Below are positions 7,852-16,400 of a stretch of 23,077 nt of DNA, one piece after another (position 1 is the first letter of the stretch; every line of letters begins with the position of its first letter). The position numbers and the translations under genes are program-made. The stretch comes from CAG-1000 sp964545285 (lineage in GTDB: Bacteria > Bacillota_I > Bacilli_A > RF39 > UBA660): assembly GCA_964545285.1 (NCBI GenBank), contig CAZJEW010000021.1:1-23077 (forward strand). Reading direction: 5' to 3'. The notes beneath the pieces were generated by a model. That model was not told the DNA's origin and searched no databases. It saw only the letters and a program-made list of their open reading frames with translations.

Positions 7852-8145
7852 TTACATATATTTATTACAACATCCTTCATTAATATTACATACTTCATTT
7901 TCTTCTGTACATGTATAACAAGGACTATATGTATGTCTATATATATGATGGTTAATAATTTTAGTATTTATTGGACATACATGAGGTACTTCATGAATTA
8001 TTTCTCTATGAACACATTTTTCAATTGGACATTCATATATTGGAAGACATCCTGTATTACATGTATTATTTTCCTCGGGTGTTACTTTTACCTTTGCTGT
8101 CCCTTCAACATTATATCCTTGATACATACCCATATTATCTATCAT
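7852..8145 (-). CDS. CotD-like Cys/His-rich protein (spore coat family)
   Basis: This 97-residue protein contains ten cysteines and several histidines. Its central part, VPHVCPINTKIINHHIYRH, follows the spacing of the CotD spore coat signature of Bacillus (PHxHPxHTTNVNHxxxxH). The N-terminus (MGMYQGYNVEGT) and the cysteine pairs (CNTGC, CYTC, GCC) suggest a cross-linked or metal-binding small structural protein. CotD proteins are inner coat components made in the mother cell. No sporulation regulator or other coat gene is in the window, so a role in sporulation is inference from the family only. The gene has its own RBS (AAGGAG) and terminator and seems to stand alone. Confidence 0.65.
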   Translation of the reverse strand: MIDNMGMYQGYNVEGTAKVKVTPEENNTCNTGCLPIYECPIEKCVHREIIHEVPHVCPINTKIINHHIYRHTYSPCYTCTEENEVCNINEGCCNKYM

Positions 8146-8182
8146 TATAACAACTCCTTTTCATAGTTATTTTATGATTAGA

Positions 8183-8211
8183 ATTATAAAATGTATAGGT
8201 AAAAGTTTGAA
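8183..8211 (-). promoter_or_regulatory. Candidate promoter of the CotD-like gene
   Basis: On the minus strand TTCAAA (8211-8206) and a perfect TATAAT (8188-8183) are separated by 17 bases, about 37 bases before the start codon. It looks like a vegetative sigma-A promoter rather than the mother-cell type expected for a coat gene; the -35 is weak. Confidence 0.35.
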
Positions 8212-8313
8212 AATATCTTACTTGTATAAAACCTTTTTTCTTATGAATCCATAATTTTATAAAATATTATGCTCTAATTTTTTCTCCTAGATTTTCGATT
8301 GGAATTTTTTTAT

Positions 8314-8582
8314 TCAATAGAAAGGAATATTATGGCCAATAATAATATTGTCTTTTATTAATTTGTTAATATCATCCCAACATTCATATAGTTTTGAACT
8401 ATTTTTTATCATATTAAAATCAATGCCAGTTAATTTTTATTTAATTTAGAAAACTTTTCTTCTGGATTGATTAAAATATATTTTTTCTCACTTATCTTAT
8501 TATATTTCACAACAAAAATTCCTATTGCACAAATCGATGTGCCTTCCCTATTAGAATTTTCAATTTTATGTTTAAAATACAT
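8314..8582 (-). pseudogene. Relic of a DEDDh (DnaQ-like) 3'-5' exonuclease
   Basis: Two adjacent minus-strand frames read as one decayed exonuclease. The first (8582-8430, 50 codons) contains ENSNREGTSICAIGIF and YILINPEEKF, as in small DnaQ-like exonucleases (typically ETANSNRxSxCxIGI and LINPE). It ends at a stop after KLNKN. The second, one frame over (8433-8314), continues LTGIDFNMIKNSS, WDDINKLI and IIIGHNIPF, where HN-PFD normally follows, then meets TGA. The join is a one-base frameshift. The catalytic DxE near the N-terminus is not preserved (HKIEN), and the C-terminal third is missing. The piece is therefore non-functional debris, beside the RhuM-Fic pseudogene. Confidence 0.6.
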
Positions 8583-8656
8583 TAACGAGGCTTATTCCAC
8601 CTTGTATTGCAAAGCAACAGTACCCCTGTTTTTGCACTATTCGTGATGGATTTTAA
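8583..8656. other. GC-richer segment with a bulged hairpin, between two pseudogenes
   Basis: This stretch has clearly more G and C than its surroundings and no coding signal. It folds into a stem of TGCAAA (8608-8613) with TTTGCA (8631-8636) and AACAG (8616-8620) with CTGTT (8626-8630). A 2-base GC bulge and a TACCC loop complete it. It lies exactly between the exonuclease relic and the end of the RhuM-Fic pseudogene. The shape recalls the subterminal hairpins of IS200/IS605-type elements, but no transposase is present. It may be an insertion or excision scar or a small structured repeat. Confidence 0.4.
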
Positions 8657-9539
8657 TTACTTATTAACCAAGAAATTCATTATTAAATCCATCAGTATAT
8701 CTTTTTCTATCGGATTAGATTGTGCTATTAAAAGTGTTAAAGCTACTAAAGTGTTGTTATCAATAACTTGTTCACCATTCTTGTAAAGTAAACTATAGTA
8801 TTCTAAAAAATACAAAAATAAAGTTGCCCCTATTCTTTTGTTTCCATCTATAAAAGAATGATTTTTAATAATTAAATATAAGAAATTAGATGCTCTTTCT
8901 TCAGTTGTTGGATAAAGGTCTTTACCATCAAAAGATTGTTATATAGTTCCGATAATAGATTTTAGTCCTTTATTTCTTTCAAGAGCAAATAAATCACTAT
9001 CATTATTAAATTTAAGTTTATTAATTACTTTAATACAATCTTCATATATAATAACCTTATTGTTAGTAGTACCGTTAGGTTTAGGTATTTTTTTATGATC
9101 ATAGTCATCAAGTAAATTTAAAGCATTTGAATAATTATTTATAACTTTTATTTTTTCTTGTGCTTCACTACCTTTTAATTCAGTATCAATTCTACCAGCT
9201 ATATCAATTAACTTAACTGTTTTTTCTAAATATTCAAATCTCTTTTGATTTGACACGATAGCCAACACTAATTATTACATCTAAATTATAATAATCTTTA
9301 ATATGCATTTGAGTTTTATTTTTTATTGCTCCATGTTCTGTGGTATTCTCAAATTTTACGACAACCACTTCATCTTTTAATTCTTCAGTTAATATATTGT
9401 TGATGTGTTTTCTTATTGGTTTATAATCTCTATCAAATAATTTAGCAATTTGTTCTGTATTTAGCCAAACAGTTTCTTCTTTCAAATTAACTTCTAATTT
9501 TACATCTTGATTTTCAAAGATAATTATTTCATTTTTCAT
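8657..9539 (-). pseudogene. RhuM-Fic (death-on-curing-like) protein, broken gene
   Basis: Three pieces form one ancestral gene. Residues from 9539 to 9234 match the RhuM N-terminal domain (ETVWLNTEQIAKLFDRD, YYNLDVIISVGYRVKS). After VKS the frame is lost: the conserved RGTQFR-type segment that should follow is absent and the downstream part resumes in another frame at NQKRFEYLEKTVKLIDIAGR (about 9250), indicating a deletion plus frameshift. That part runs to a TAA at 8941-8939, where a Tyr codon would be expected in GNIYQSFDG. The same frame then continues cleanly to 8657 and includes the Fic motif HSFIDGNKRIG (8861-8829). Intact proteins of this type are accessory genes, often considered toxin-like AMP transferases. 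With two lesions it is probably inactive. The RBS AAGGAG remains. Confidence 0.85.
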
Positions 9540-9573
9540 TATTAATTACTCCTTTCTTCCTACAGAAAATATA

Positions 9574-9602
9574 TTGACATTATGCCTCACTAATTATATA
9601 TT
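9574..9602 (+). promoter_or_regulatory. Orphan sigma-A-type promoter on the plus strand
   Basis: A perfect TTGACA (9574-9579) is followed 17 bases later by TATATT (9597-9602). It points away from the RhuM-Fic pseudogene and into the 3' end of the P-type ATPase gene. No plus-strand gene follows; a short RNA ending near the hairpin at 9613-9647, or an antisense transcript, would be the only products. Chance occurrence in AT-rich DNA is possible. Confidence 0.35.
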
Positions 9603-9612
9603 ATTGCATAAA

Positions 9613-9647
9613 AAAACAACCCTAGCATTAATTACTAGGGCTATTTT
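9613..9647 (-). terminator. Rho-independent terminator of the P-type ATPase gene
   Basis: The core stem CCCTAG/CTAGGG (9620-9625 with 9635-9640) extends outwards by seven further A-T or G-T pairs on the minus strand. The T-rich outer arm serves as the T tract. It lies about 55 bases after the ATPase stop codon. Confidence 0.75.
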
Positions 9648-9700
9648 ATGATAAACATTATAAGTTGTATGGGTAAATAGAATGTTTCTTTATTTATAAT

Positions 9701-12322
9701 CTACAACCATTCATTATTTTTCCTAATATAGATTTTCTTTATTATAGTGACTGCTATAGTATAAAGTAATATTAATATAGTCATATATATATAATATTTA
9801 AATGGTAATATAACAAAATTAAATGTTGATATTGAATGTAATAAAATTGGTGTAATAATAGTTAAAACTATTGATAACAAAGTTAATAATAATAAAGGTA
9901 AAGATGCACATGATTCAACAAATGGTTTTTTCGATGTTCTAACATTATGAATAATCATTAACTCACTTATTAAACACATTACAAACCATGCTGTTTGAAA
10001 GTATGCTTGTTTTTCTATACTATTATATCCAAATATAAACCAAAATACTAAAAATGCTAAAACATCTATTATTGAACTTGTAATACCCATTACTTTCATA
10101 AATTTAGATATTTTATCAGTATTCCATCTATGTGGTTCAGCTAAAAATTCTTCATCTACATTATCATATGGGATTCCAATTTGAGAAAAATCATAAATAA
10201 AATCTTGTATTAACATTTGAATTGGTAATAATGGTAAAAATGGTAAAAATATACTTGCTACCATAATACTAAAAACATCTCCAAAATCATCACTTAGGGC
10301 CATTTTCATGTATTTAATAATATTCCCATATACTTTTCTTCCTTCTATTACTCCATCATAAACAACATTTAAATTTTTTTCTAAAAGTATTAAATTACTT
10401 GCTTCTTTTGCAATATCAGTTGCACTATTTACAGAAATTCCTATATCTGCTTGATGTAATGAAGGAGCATCGTTTACTCCATCTCCCATGTATCCTACTA
10501 CATGATTATTTTGTTTATATAGTCTTATTATTCTTTCTTTTTGAAATGGATTTAATCTTGCAAATACATCAACTTCTTCTATTCTTTTTTGTAATTCCTC
10601 ATCTGTATAATTATCTATATCATTACCTATTAATATATCATTACCATTTAATCCAACTAAATTACAAACATTTAATGTAGCATATTGATTATCTCCTGTT
10701 AATATTTTAATATTTACTTTTGCTTTCTTTAATTTTAATAAAGTTTGTTTAACACCAACTTTAACTGGTGCTAAAAATCCAACAAAGCCAATAAAAGTCA
10801 TATCTTTTTCATCTTCTTTATTAAAGTGATTTACTCCAGAATATTCTTTTTTTTCTGCTAAGGCTATTACTTGCATTCCATTTTCAGCTAGTTCTTTTGC
10901 TTTAATATTTGCTTTATTAATTAATTCATCGGTTATATTTTGAACTTTATTATTTATTTTGACTTTTGTACAGCAATTAATAATTACTTCTAATGCACCT
11001 TTTGTAGTCATTAAATAATTATTTCCAATTTTAACAACTACACTTGCTTTTTTTCTACTGTAATCAAATGGTATCTCATCTATTTTTTCATAATCATTTA
11101 CTATATCGCTTACATTGTTCTTTTTTGCATAAGATAATATAGCTCTATCTACTAAATTTTTCATTCCTGTTCCAAAATAACTATTTAAATAAGCATAGTT
11201 AATAATAGTTGAATCATCATTTCCATTTATATCAACATATTTTTGTAAAGTTATATTGTCTTCAGTTAGTGTACTTGTTTTGTCAGTACATAAAGTATCT
11301 ATAGCTCCTAAATTTTGAATTGATTCAATTTGTTTTACTAATGTCTTCTTTTTGGCTAATGATTTACTTCCTTTTGATAAATTAATATTAACTATCATTG
11401 GTAACATACTAGGAGTTATTCCTACTGCAACTGATAATGCAAATAATATTGCTTCACTTATATTTTTTTTAATTAAACCATTAACTATTAAAACTACTAA
11501 GCATACTACTACCATATATTTTATTAATAGATTTGTTATTGATTTCATTCCTTTATCAAAGTTTGTTATTTCTTTTTTTGAGTCTAATTCTTTTCCCATT
11601 CCTCCTAAATAAGTATTAAATCCTGTATTAATAACTATTCCAGTAGCAACCCCGCTTATAACACTAGATCCCATTAAACAAATATTACTGATATCAAATA
11701 TTGTTTTATTATCTTTATTTATGTTTAATTTTTCAACTGGAACAGATTCACCAGTGAATACTGATTGATTAATAAATAAATCTTGACTATTTATTATTAA
11801 AAGATCTGCGGGTATAATTGAGCCTGCATTTAGCTTAACTATATCTCCTACTACTATTTGTTCAGTTTTAATATTTTTATCTTTATTGTCTCTTAAAACA
11901 TTAGCAGAACTATATATCATTGATTTTAATTTTCTATTAAACTTATACACTGAATATTCTTGAATAAATCTAATAAATGCACTAATAAAAGCTATTGAAA
12001 CTATTATTGTTGATCCCAATCTATCTCCCATTAAAAAATTAATTGTAGCAAGAACAAATAATATCAAAATAAAAGTATCTTTAAATGATAAAACAAAAAA
12101 ATAAATCCAAGATTTTTTATCATCTTTAATAACTTTATTTAGTCCGTTAATATTTAATTTAGATTTAGCTTTATTATTTGTTAATCCATTTATATTACTA
12201 TCAAAAGAAGATAATACTTGATCAATATTATACTTAGATATCTTTTCATAATTAGAAAATATATTATCGTTTTCTACTTTTAAATTTTTTCTTTCTTTTT
12301 TAATCTTAAATATATCTATCAT
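9701..12322 (-). CDS. MgtA-like P-type ATPase (magnesium importer family)
   Basis: This 873-residue P-type ATPase is close to the MgtA/MgtB (P3B) family, which imports Mg2+. Visible motifs are the actuator TGES (190-193), the membrane motif GITPSMLP (301-308), KGALE (441-445), TGDN (542-545) and the hinge GDGVNDAP (613-620). The C-terminal half has the MgtA-specific FGDVFSIMVAS, IPYDN and HRWN segments. Two nearly invariant motifs differ. The phosphorylation site reads DKTST (Asp347) instead of DKTGT, by one G-to-A change, and the usual LDPPK reads LAPVK (517-521). Asn residues of the helix-5/6 region of MgtA are Asp here (SDDFGDVF, LIQDFIYD). The reading frame is intact, so it is probably expressed; ion choice and activity may be altered. 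The RBS is AGAGGT. Confidence 0.88.
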   Translation of the reverse strand: MIDIFKIKKERKNLKVENDNIFSNYEKISKYNIDQVLSSFDSNINGLTNNKAKSKLNINGLNKVIKDDKKSWIYFFVLSFKDTFILILFVLATINFLMGDRLGSTIIVSIAFISAFIRFIQEYSVYKFNRKLKSMIYSSANVLRDNKDKNIKTEQIVVGDIVKLNAGSIIPADLLIINSQDLFINQSVFTGESVPVEKLNINKDNKTIFDISNICLMGSSVISGVATGIVINTGFNTYLGGMGKELDSKKEITNFDKGMKSITNLLIKYMVVVCLVVLIVNGLIKKNISEAILFALSVAVGITPSMLPMIVNINLSKGSKSLAKKKTLVKQIESIQNLGAIDTLCTDKTSTLTEDNITLQKYVDINGNDDSTIINYAYLNSYFGTGMKNLVDRAILSYAKKNNVSDIVNDYEKIDEIPFDYSRKKASVVVKIGNNYLMTTKGALEVIINCCTKVKINNKVQNITDELINKANIKAKELAENGMQVIALAEKKEYSGVNHFNKEDEKDMTFIGFVGFLAPVKVGVKQTLLKLKKAKVNIKILTGDNQYATLNVCNLVGLNGNDILIGNDIDNYTDEELQKRIEEVDVFARLNPFQKERIIRLYKQNNHVVGYMGDGVNDAPSLHQADIGISVNSATDIAKEASNLILLEKNLNVVYDGVIEGRKVYGNIIKYMKMALSDDFGDVFSIMVASIFLPFLPLLPIQMLIQDFIYDFSQIGIPYDNVDEEFLAEPHRWNTDKISKFMKVMGITSSIIDVLAFLVFWFIFGYNSIEKQAYFQTAWFVMCLISELMIIHNVRTSKKPFVESCASLPLLLLTLLSIVLTIITPILLHSISTFNFVILPFKYYIYMTILILLYTIAVTIIKKIYIRKNNEWL

Positions 12323-12343
12323 CTTATTACCTCTACATTAATT

Positions 12344-12371
12344 ATTATATCACTATAAGTTATTATAAAAA
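12344..12371 (-). promoter_or_regulatory. Candidate promoter of the P-type ATPase gene
   Basis: A perfect TATAAT (12349-12344, minus strand) lies 21 bases before the start codon, with a weak -35 (TTTTTA) 16 bases upstream. The leader is too short to hold a magnesium riboswitch of the mgtA or M-box type. Confidence 0.4.
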
Positions 12372-12416
12372 CAATTAATCATTTAATCAATACATTATCA
12401 ATAGTTTTTTTCTAAA

Positions 12417-12438
12417 AAAAAAGACTTTCGTCTCTTTT
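12417..12438 (-). terminator. Rho-independent terminator of the yukD-WXG100 operon
   Basis: A 9-bp stem (12430-12438 with 12417-12425, one G-T pair) is closed by a GAAA tetraloop on the minus strand and followed by a long T run. It starts 10 bases after the stop codon of the last WXG100-like gene. Confidence 0.85.
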
Positions 12439-12448
12439 ATTAATTATC

Positions 12449-12763
12449 TTATGCAGCTAAATCTTGTGCTTTTGAGTCTAGTCTATTTTCCATACTTTCA
12501 GTTTGATCAGTTGCTGCTCTAAACGTATCAGCAAAATTTTTAATAAGTTCTTGATAAGAAACAAACTTTTGTTTTAATGAACTAAATCTTTGACCTAATG
12601 TTTCACTTGCATTTCCTTGATATACATCATCAGCTCCAACAGTTTTCATTTGGTCTCCGAAACTATCAAAAATTGCTTCCATTGTTTTTGACATATTATA
12701 GATTTCTTCAGCAGCAGCTCTTGCTCCTTGATAATCTATAATTGTTGATCCATCATCTCTCAT
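12449..12763 (-). CDS. WXG100-like (EsxA-type) secreted protein, second of a pair
   Basis: This 104-residue, all-helical protein has the helix-turn-helix hairpin of WXG100 proteins, the small dimeric substrates and structural partners of type VII secretion. The usual Trp-x-Gly turn reads Tyr48-Gln49-Gly50 (DDVYQGNASETLGQRF). The first helix is about 13-44 and the second about 53-100. There is no signal peptide. I see no clean C-terminal YxxxD/E motif. The gene follows another WXG100-like gene with 10 bases between them; its Shine-Dalgarno AAGGAG overlaps the stop codon of that gene. The pair may form a heterodimer. Confidence 0.82.
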   Translation of the reverse strand: MRDDGSTIIDYQGARAAAEEIYNMSKTMEAIFDSFGDQMKTVGADDVYQGNASETLGQRFSSLKQKFVSYQELIKNFADTFRAATDQTESMENRLDSKAQDLAA

Positions 12764-12773
12764 TTTTCTCTCC

Positions 12774-13067
12774 TTAACTTCTTACAGAATCTGTAATATC
12801 TGCTTGATTATTATATACAGTTGTACTTGCATCATTGCAATAAGTACCATAGTCATCAATAACTTGAGCCATTTGAATTAATACATCTTTACGATTAACA
12901 ATGCTAGTTGCTATTGAACGAGCTTCTGGTGACGGATAATCAGTGTTAATTAATTCATCAATTCTTTCATATAAAGAATTAATTAATTTTTTAAATTGAC
13001 CTCCTTGTTCTAATATTGCTCCTCCTGCTGCTCTTAATGCTTGTGGGTTACCAACAAATCTTGACAT
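12774..13067 (-). CDS. WXG100-like (EsxA-type) secreted protein, first of a pair
   Basis: This 97-residue helical hairpin protein begins MSRFVGNPQALRAAGGAI. The turn where WXG is expected reads TDYPSPEAR (42-50), with Tyr44-Pro-Ser in place of Trp-x-Gly. The first helix is about 7-40 and the second about 46-90. It is assigned to the WXG100 family from size, hairpin pattern, a paired neighbour of the same type, and YukD and EssC genes upstream. It has a near-perfect Shine-Dalgarno (AAGGAGGTG) overlapping the yukD stop codon, suggesting high expression, as expected for a secreted structural component. Confidence 0.78.
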   Translation of the reverse strand: MSRFVGNPQALRAAGGAILEQGGQFKKLINSLYERIDELINTDYPSPEARSIATSIVNRKDVLIQMAQVIDDYGTYCNDASTTVYNNQADITDSVRS

Positions 13068-13079
13068 ATTTACACCTCC

Positions 13080-13331
13080 TTAAATAAGTAATAATCTGGT
13101 ACCTGTTCGAATGTTCGAATCTTTTATTATAGAATTCATATCATATAATGTACCATTAACTTTATTATATATATTTGGTTTGTGCGTTTGATAATAATTG
13201 GTTGATAATTCAGGAATAGATTTGACGAATAGTGAAACAACTTCATGTACTCTTCTATCTATTGGAATTAATACTTCATATTTTCTTTCAATCAATGGAG
13301 CATATATAATAACATAAACTCTAAAATCCAT
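13080..13331 (-). CDS. yukD: YukD/EsaB-type ubiquitin-like protein
   Basis: This 83-residue protein has a beta-grasp pattern: an N-terminal strand (FRVYVIIYAP), a helix after VHEVVSLFVKSI, and the typical C-terminal NGTLYDMNSIIKDSNIRTGTRLLLI region seen in YukD/EsaB. These small cytoplasmic proteins are part of Firmicute type VII secretion loci; they lack the C-terminal di-glycine used for conjugation in eukaryotic ubiquitin, as here. It is the first gene of an operon with two WXG100-like genes and lies just downstream of essC, with its own strong promoter. Sequence identity to Bacillus YukD appears low, so the call rests on fold pattern, length and context. Confidence 0.78.
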   Translation of the reverse strand: MDFRVYVIIYAPLIERKYEVLIPIDRRVHEVVSLFVKSIPELSTNYYQTHKPNIYNKVNGTLYDMNSIIKDSNIRTGTRLLLI

Positions 13332-13354
13332 TTTTATTCTTACCTTTCTATTTT

Positions 13355-13383
13355 AGTATAACAACTTTTTAAAAATATGTAAA
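13355..13383 (-). promoter_or_regulatory. Promoter of the yukD-WXG100-WXG100 operon
   Basis: On the minus strand TTTACA (13383-13378) and TATACT (13360-13355) are separated by exactly 17 bases, 23 bases before the yukD start. No terminator lies between essC and this site, so the operon may also receive read-through from essC. Confidence 0.65.
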
Positions 13384-13412
13384 TAAATATATACACTTTA
13401 ATGTAAAATATA

Positions 13413-16400
13413 TTAATCATTTGAGTAAAAATCTAATATTTTAATTAATATTGCAGTTCCTTTATTAACACTAAATCCGAATTCGGGTTCTAATAATGAT
13501 CTCGTTATTTTATTATAAGTTGATGATTTTATAGTAAATTGATCAGATATACCTGAACCTATCCATAAAGCATAAGTTGGTTGAACACTAGATCTATAAA
13601 ATTCTTCATATTCGTATGCTTTAATTCTTGATACTCCATCAATAATAACTACATGAATATTTTTTTTGTTTTTTAAATTTGATAATAGTTTTAAGAATTG
13701 TTTTTGATCTGTTGCTGATAATCCATTTTTAAATGCATCAAATCCATACATTAAAAATAAATGTGTTTTAGATTCATCTAATGAATTATATATTGTATTT
13801 AATACATTATAAGCTTCTAAAAAATTAGTTGAAAAATAATTTTTATATTCAGAATGATTTTGAATATTTTCAGAAGCATCAAATATATATAAATCAAAAT
13901 TATTGATTTTATTTAATACTTGAATTAAAGATGGAATAAATTTATCATAAGCAGAAGAATCTTGGGCTGATATTAACGAGATAGGATTTTTTAAGAAATC
14001 AAATGTTGATACTCTTAATGAATCCTTTTCTATTCCAATAGGAACATCTTTTAATGTATTAATATATCTTTCAACATTCTTTAATCTAACATGTTCTGGA
14101 AGTATAGCAATCTCTGGAGCACGATAAGTCATATTCTGAGATAATTTCACACATATATTTTTTATAAATGAATTTATTGAGTTCCAGCTATATGGATATG
14201 CTGTTTGATATTCATATAGTTCACCATTCGTTCTATATAATCCTCTTCCTATTATTTCTGAAGGTACCATTCCATGAGTGGAACCATAAATACTTGAGTA
14301 ATCAGTAGGATTATTAAATTGTAAGCATAATTGTTGAGAGAAGTTTTGAGATGTTTTTCCTCTTACTGCATTTACTCCTGAAGCTGTAATAATAAACATA
14401 ATACCATATCTCTCTCCTTCACGAGATAAAGATGATACCCTATCAACAAAATCTTCAAAACTTTCATTGAATGTTTCATAATTATTAATTATTACGATTA
14501 TCCTAGCTTCTTTTTTGTTATTTTCTTTATTATATAAGTTAAAATCTCCGTTGAAATTAACAAATTGTTTTTTTCTATTATCTAATATACTATCTAACAT
14601 ATTAAATAGATTTATTATTTTTTCATCTTCTGAAACGTAAACTACATCTCCTACTTGAGGTGCACTCTTAAACATTCCAAACATTTCACTACCAAAATCT
14701 ATAATATAAAAATTTATTTCTTCGGAAGTATGAGAAATAATTAAACTAAATATTATCGTTGATAACATTATTTCTTTTCCGCTTCCGCTAGCTCCATAAA
14801 TTAGTGTATTGCCAGTATTATTAAAATTTAATGTTAATATTCCTTGTCTTTGATTATTAGGATCATCATATTCTCCAATAATTGGACGGATATCCCATTT
14901 TTTAAAAGTAAATCTATATTTAGAAATCAAATCAGATACATATATTTCTGCAGGTATTTTATCTAACCATAATTTTTCAGCTACTAATCCTTTTGATTCA
15001 GCTGAAGCACAAATATATTTTAATATATTAGGAAGCTCTTCTCCCATTGTTACTGTTTCTTTTCTATTTACAGTTTCAACACTTTTTACAATATCGCCAA
15101 TATTATTTATAAATGATAAATTTCTATCTACTGTTTTAGATATTTTATCTTTCGGAATATACATTGCTCCAGCCCAAGCAGCTTGTCCTGTAGCAAAGTA
15201 ATCATTATAACCAACTTGTAAATAGAAACGTCCTGCTTTCTTTAATGCAGCAGCATCAGGACATTTTATAACATCCATACTATCAGACTTTTCTTGTACT
15301 TTTAAACACACTTTGAATTTTGAGTTAGACCATATTTGATCATCAACAATACCACTAGGTTTTTGAGTTGCAAGTATTAAATGCACTCCTAAAGAACGAC
15401 CAATACGAGCAGTTGAAATAAGTTGATCCATGAATTCTGGTTGTTGAGTTTTAAGTTCAGCAAACTCATCTGATATTATAAACAAATGTGATATTGGTGT
15501 TTTTATTAAACCATCTCTAAATAATTTTTGATATTTATAGATATCTAAAGTACTTTCATTTAAATCCAACTTTGCTTTATTAAATAATTCTTGCCTTCTT
15601 TTAAGTTCACTTTGAATAGAAGCTAAACTTCTTTTTATTTCTGCTGCATCTAAATTTGTTATAGTACCAGCTAAATGAGGAAGTTTAATACCAGTAAGTT
15701 TATTTTCAAAAGCACCAGTTAATCCTCCACCTTTATAGTCTATTAATACAAATGATACTTCTCTTGGTTCAAAATTCAAACACATAGATAATATATAAGT
15801 TATTATAAACTCAGATTTTCCACTACCAGTCATTCCTGCTATAAGACCATGAGGTCCATGGAATTTTTCATGTAAATCTAAAGTAAATAGTTCTTGATCA
15901 GCATGTATACCTATAGGAACACTTAAACTATTAACAGGATTATTTTGAATCCATCTATCTAATACATTTAGTTGTTCAACTTTACCTACTTTATACATTT
16001 CAAGAAAACTAATTGAATTTTTTAGTTCATCTAATGCTAATGGTACTTTTATAGGAATGTTTGATAGTTTCTCGCATACTAGAGGGAAATCTACTGATCC
16101 CATTGTATCCATTACAAAAGCTTGTTGATTGTCTTTATTTAAATCATTTTGTACTATAGCAGATTTTTCTCCTGATGCCATTAAGAAATCACTACATTCA
16201 TTAGGTAAATTTGAGATACCATCATTAAGAATAATTAAACCAAATCCAATATTCTTATTCTCTTTTAATATTTTATTAATAATTTCAATATTTTTATTTT
16301 TCTTAATATTATCTACTATTATTAAATAGTATGGTTTAACATTTCTATAATCATTTCCGGATTCAGTTGTTTTCCCATCATTTTCCGTATATTTTCTTGA

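Noticed and set aside
8939..9268. A separate 109-residue gene starting MLAIVSNQKRF
   Set aside because: It has no ribosome binding site; it is the middle of the broken RhuM-Fic gene, and the same frame continues beyond its stop codon.
10399..10680. A 93-residue plus-strand open frame rich in Leu
   Set aside because: It lies wholly inside the P-type ATPase gene on the other strand, has low-complexity composition and no family signature.
12323..12448. Magnesium riboswitch upstream of the MgtA-like gene
   Set aside because: Only about 15 bases separate the likely transcription start from the start codon, too little for any known magnesium-sensing RNA.
13105..13125. Doubled GTTCGAAT with TTCGAA palindromes as a possible operator
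   Set aside because: It lies inside the yukD coding frame, encoding part of the conserved C-terminal region, and has no other copy near a promoter.
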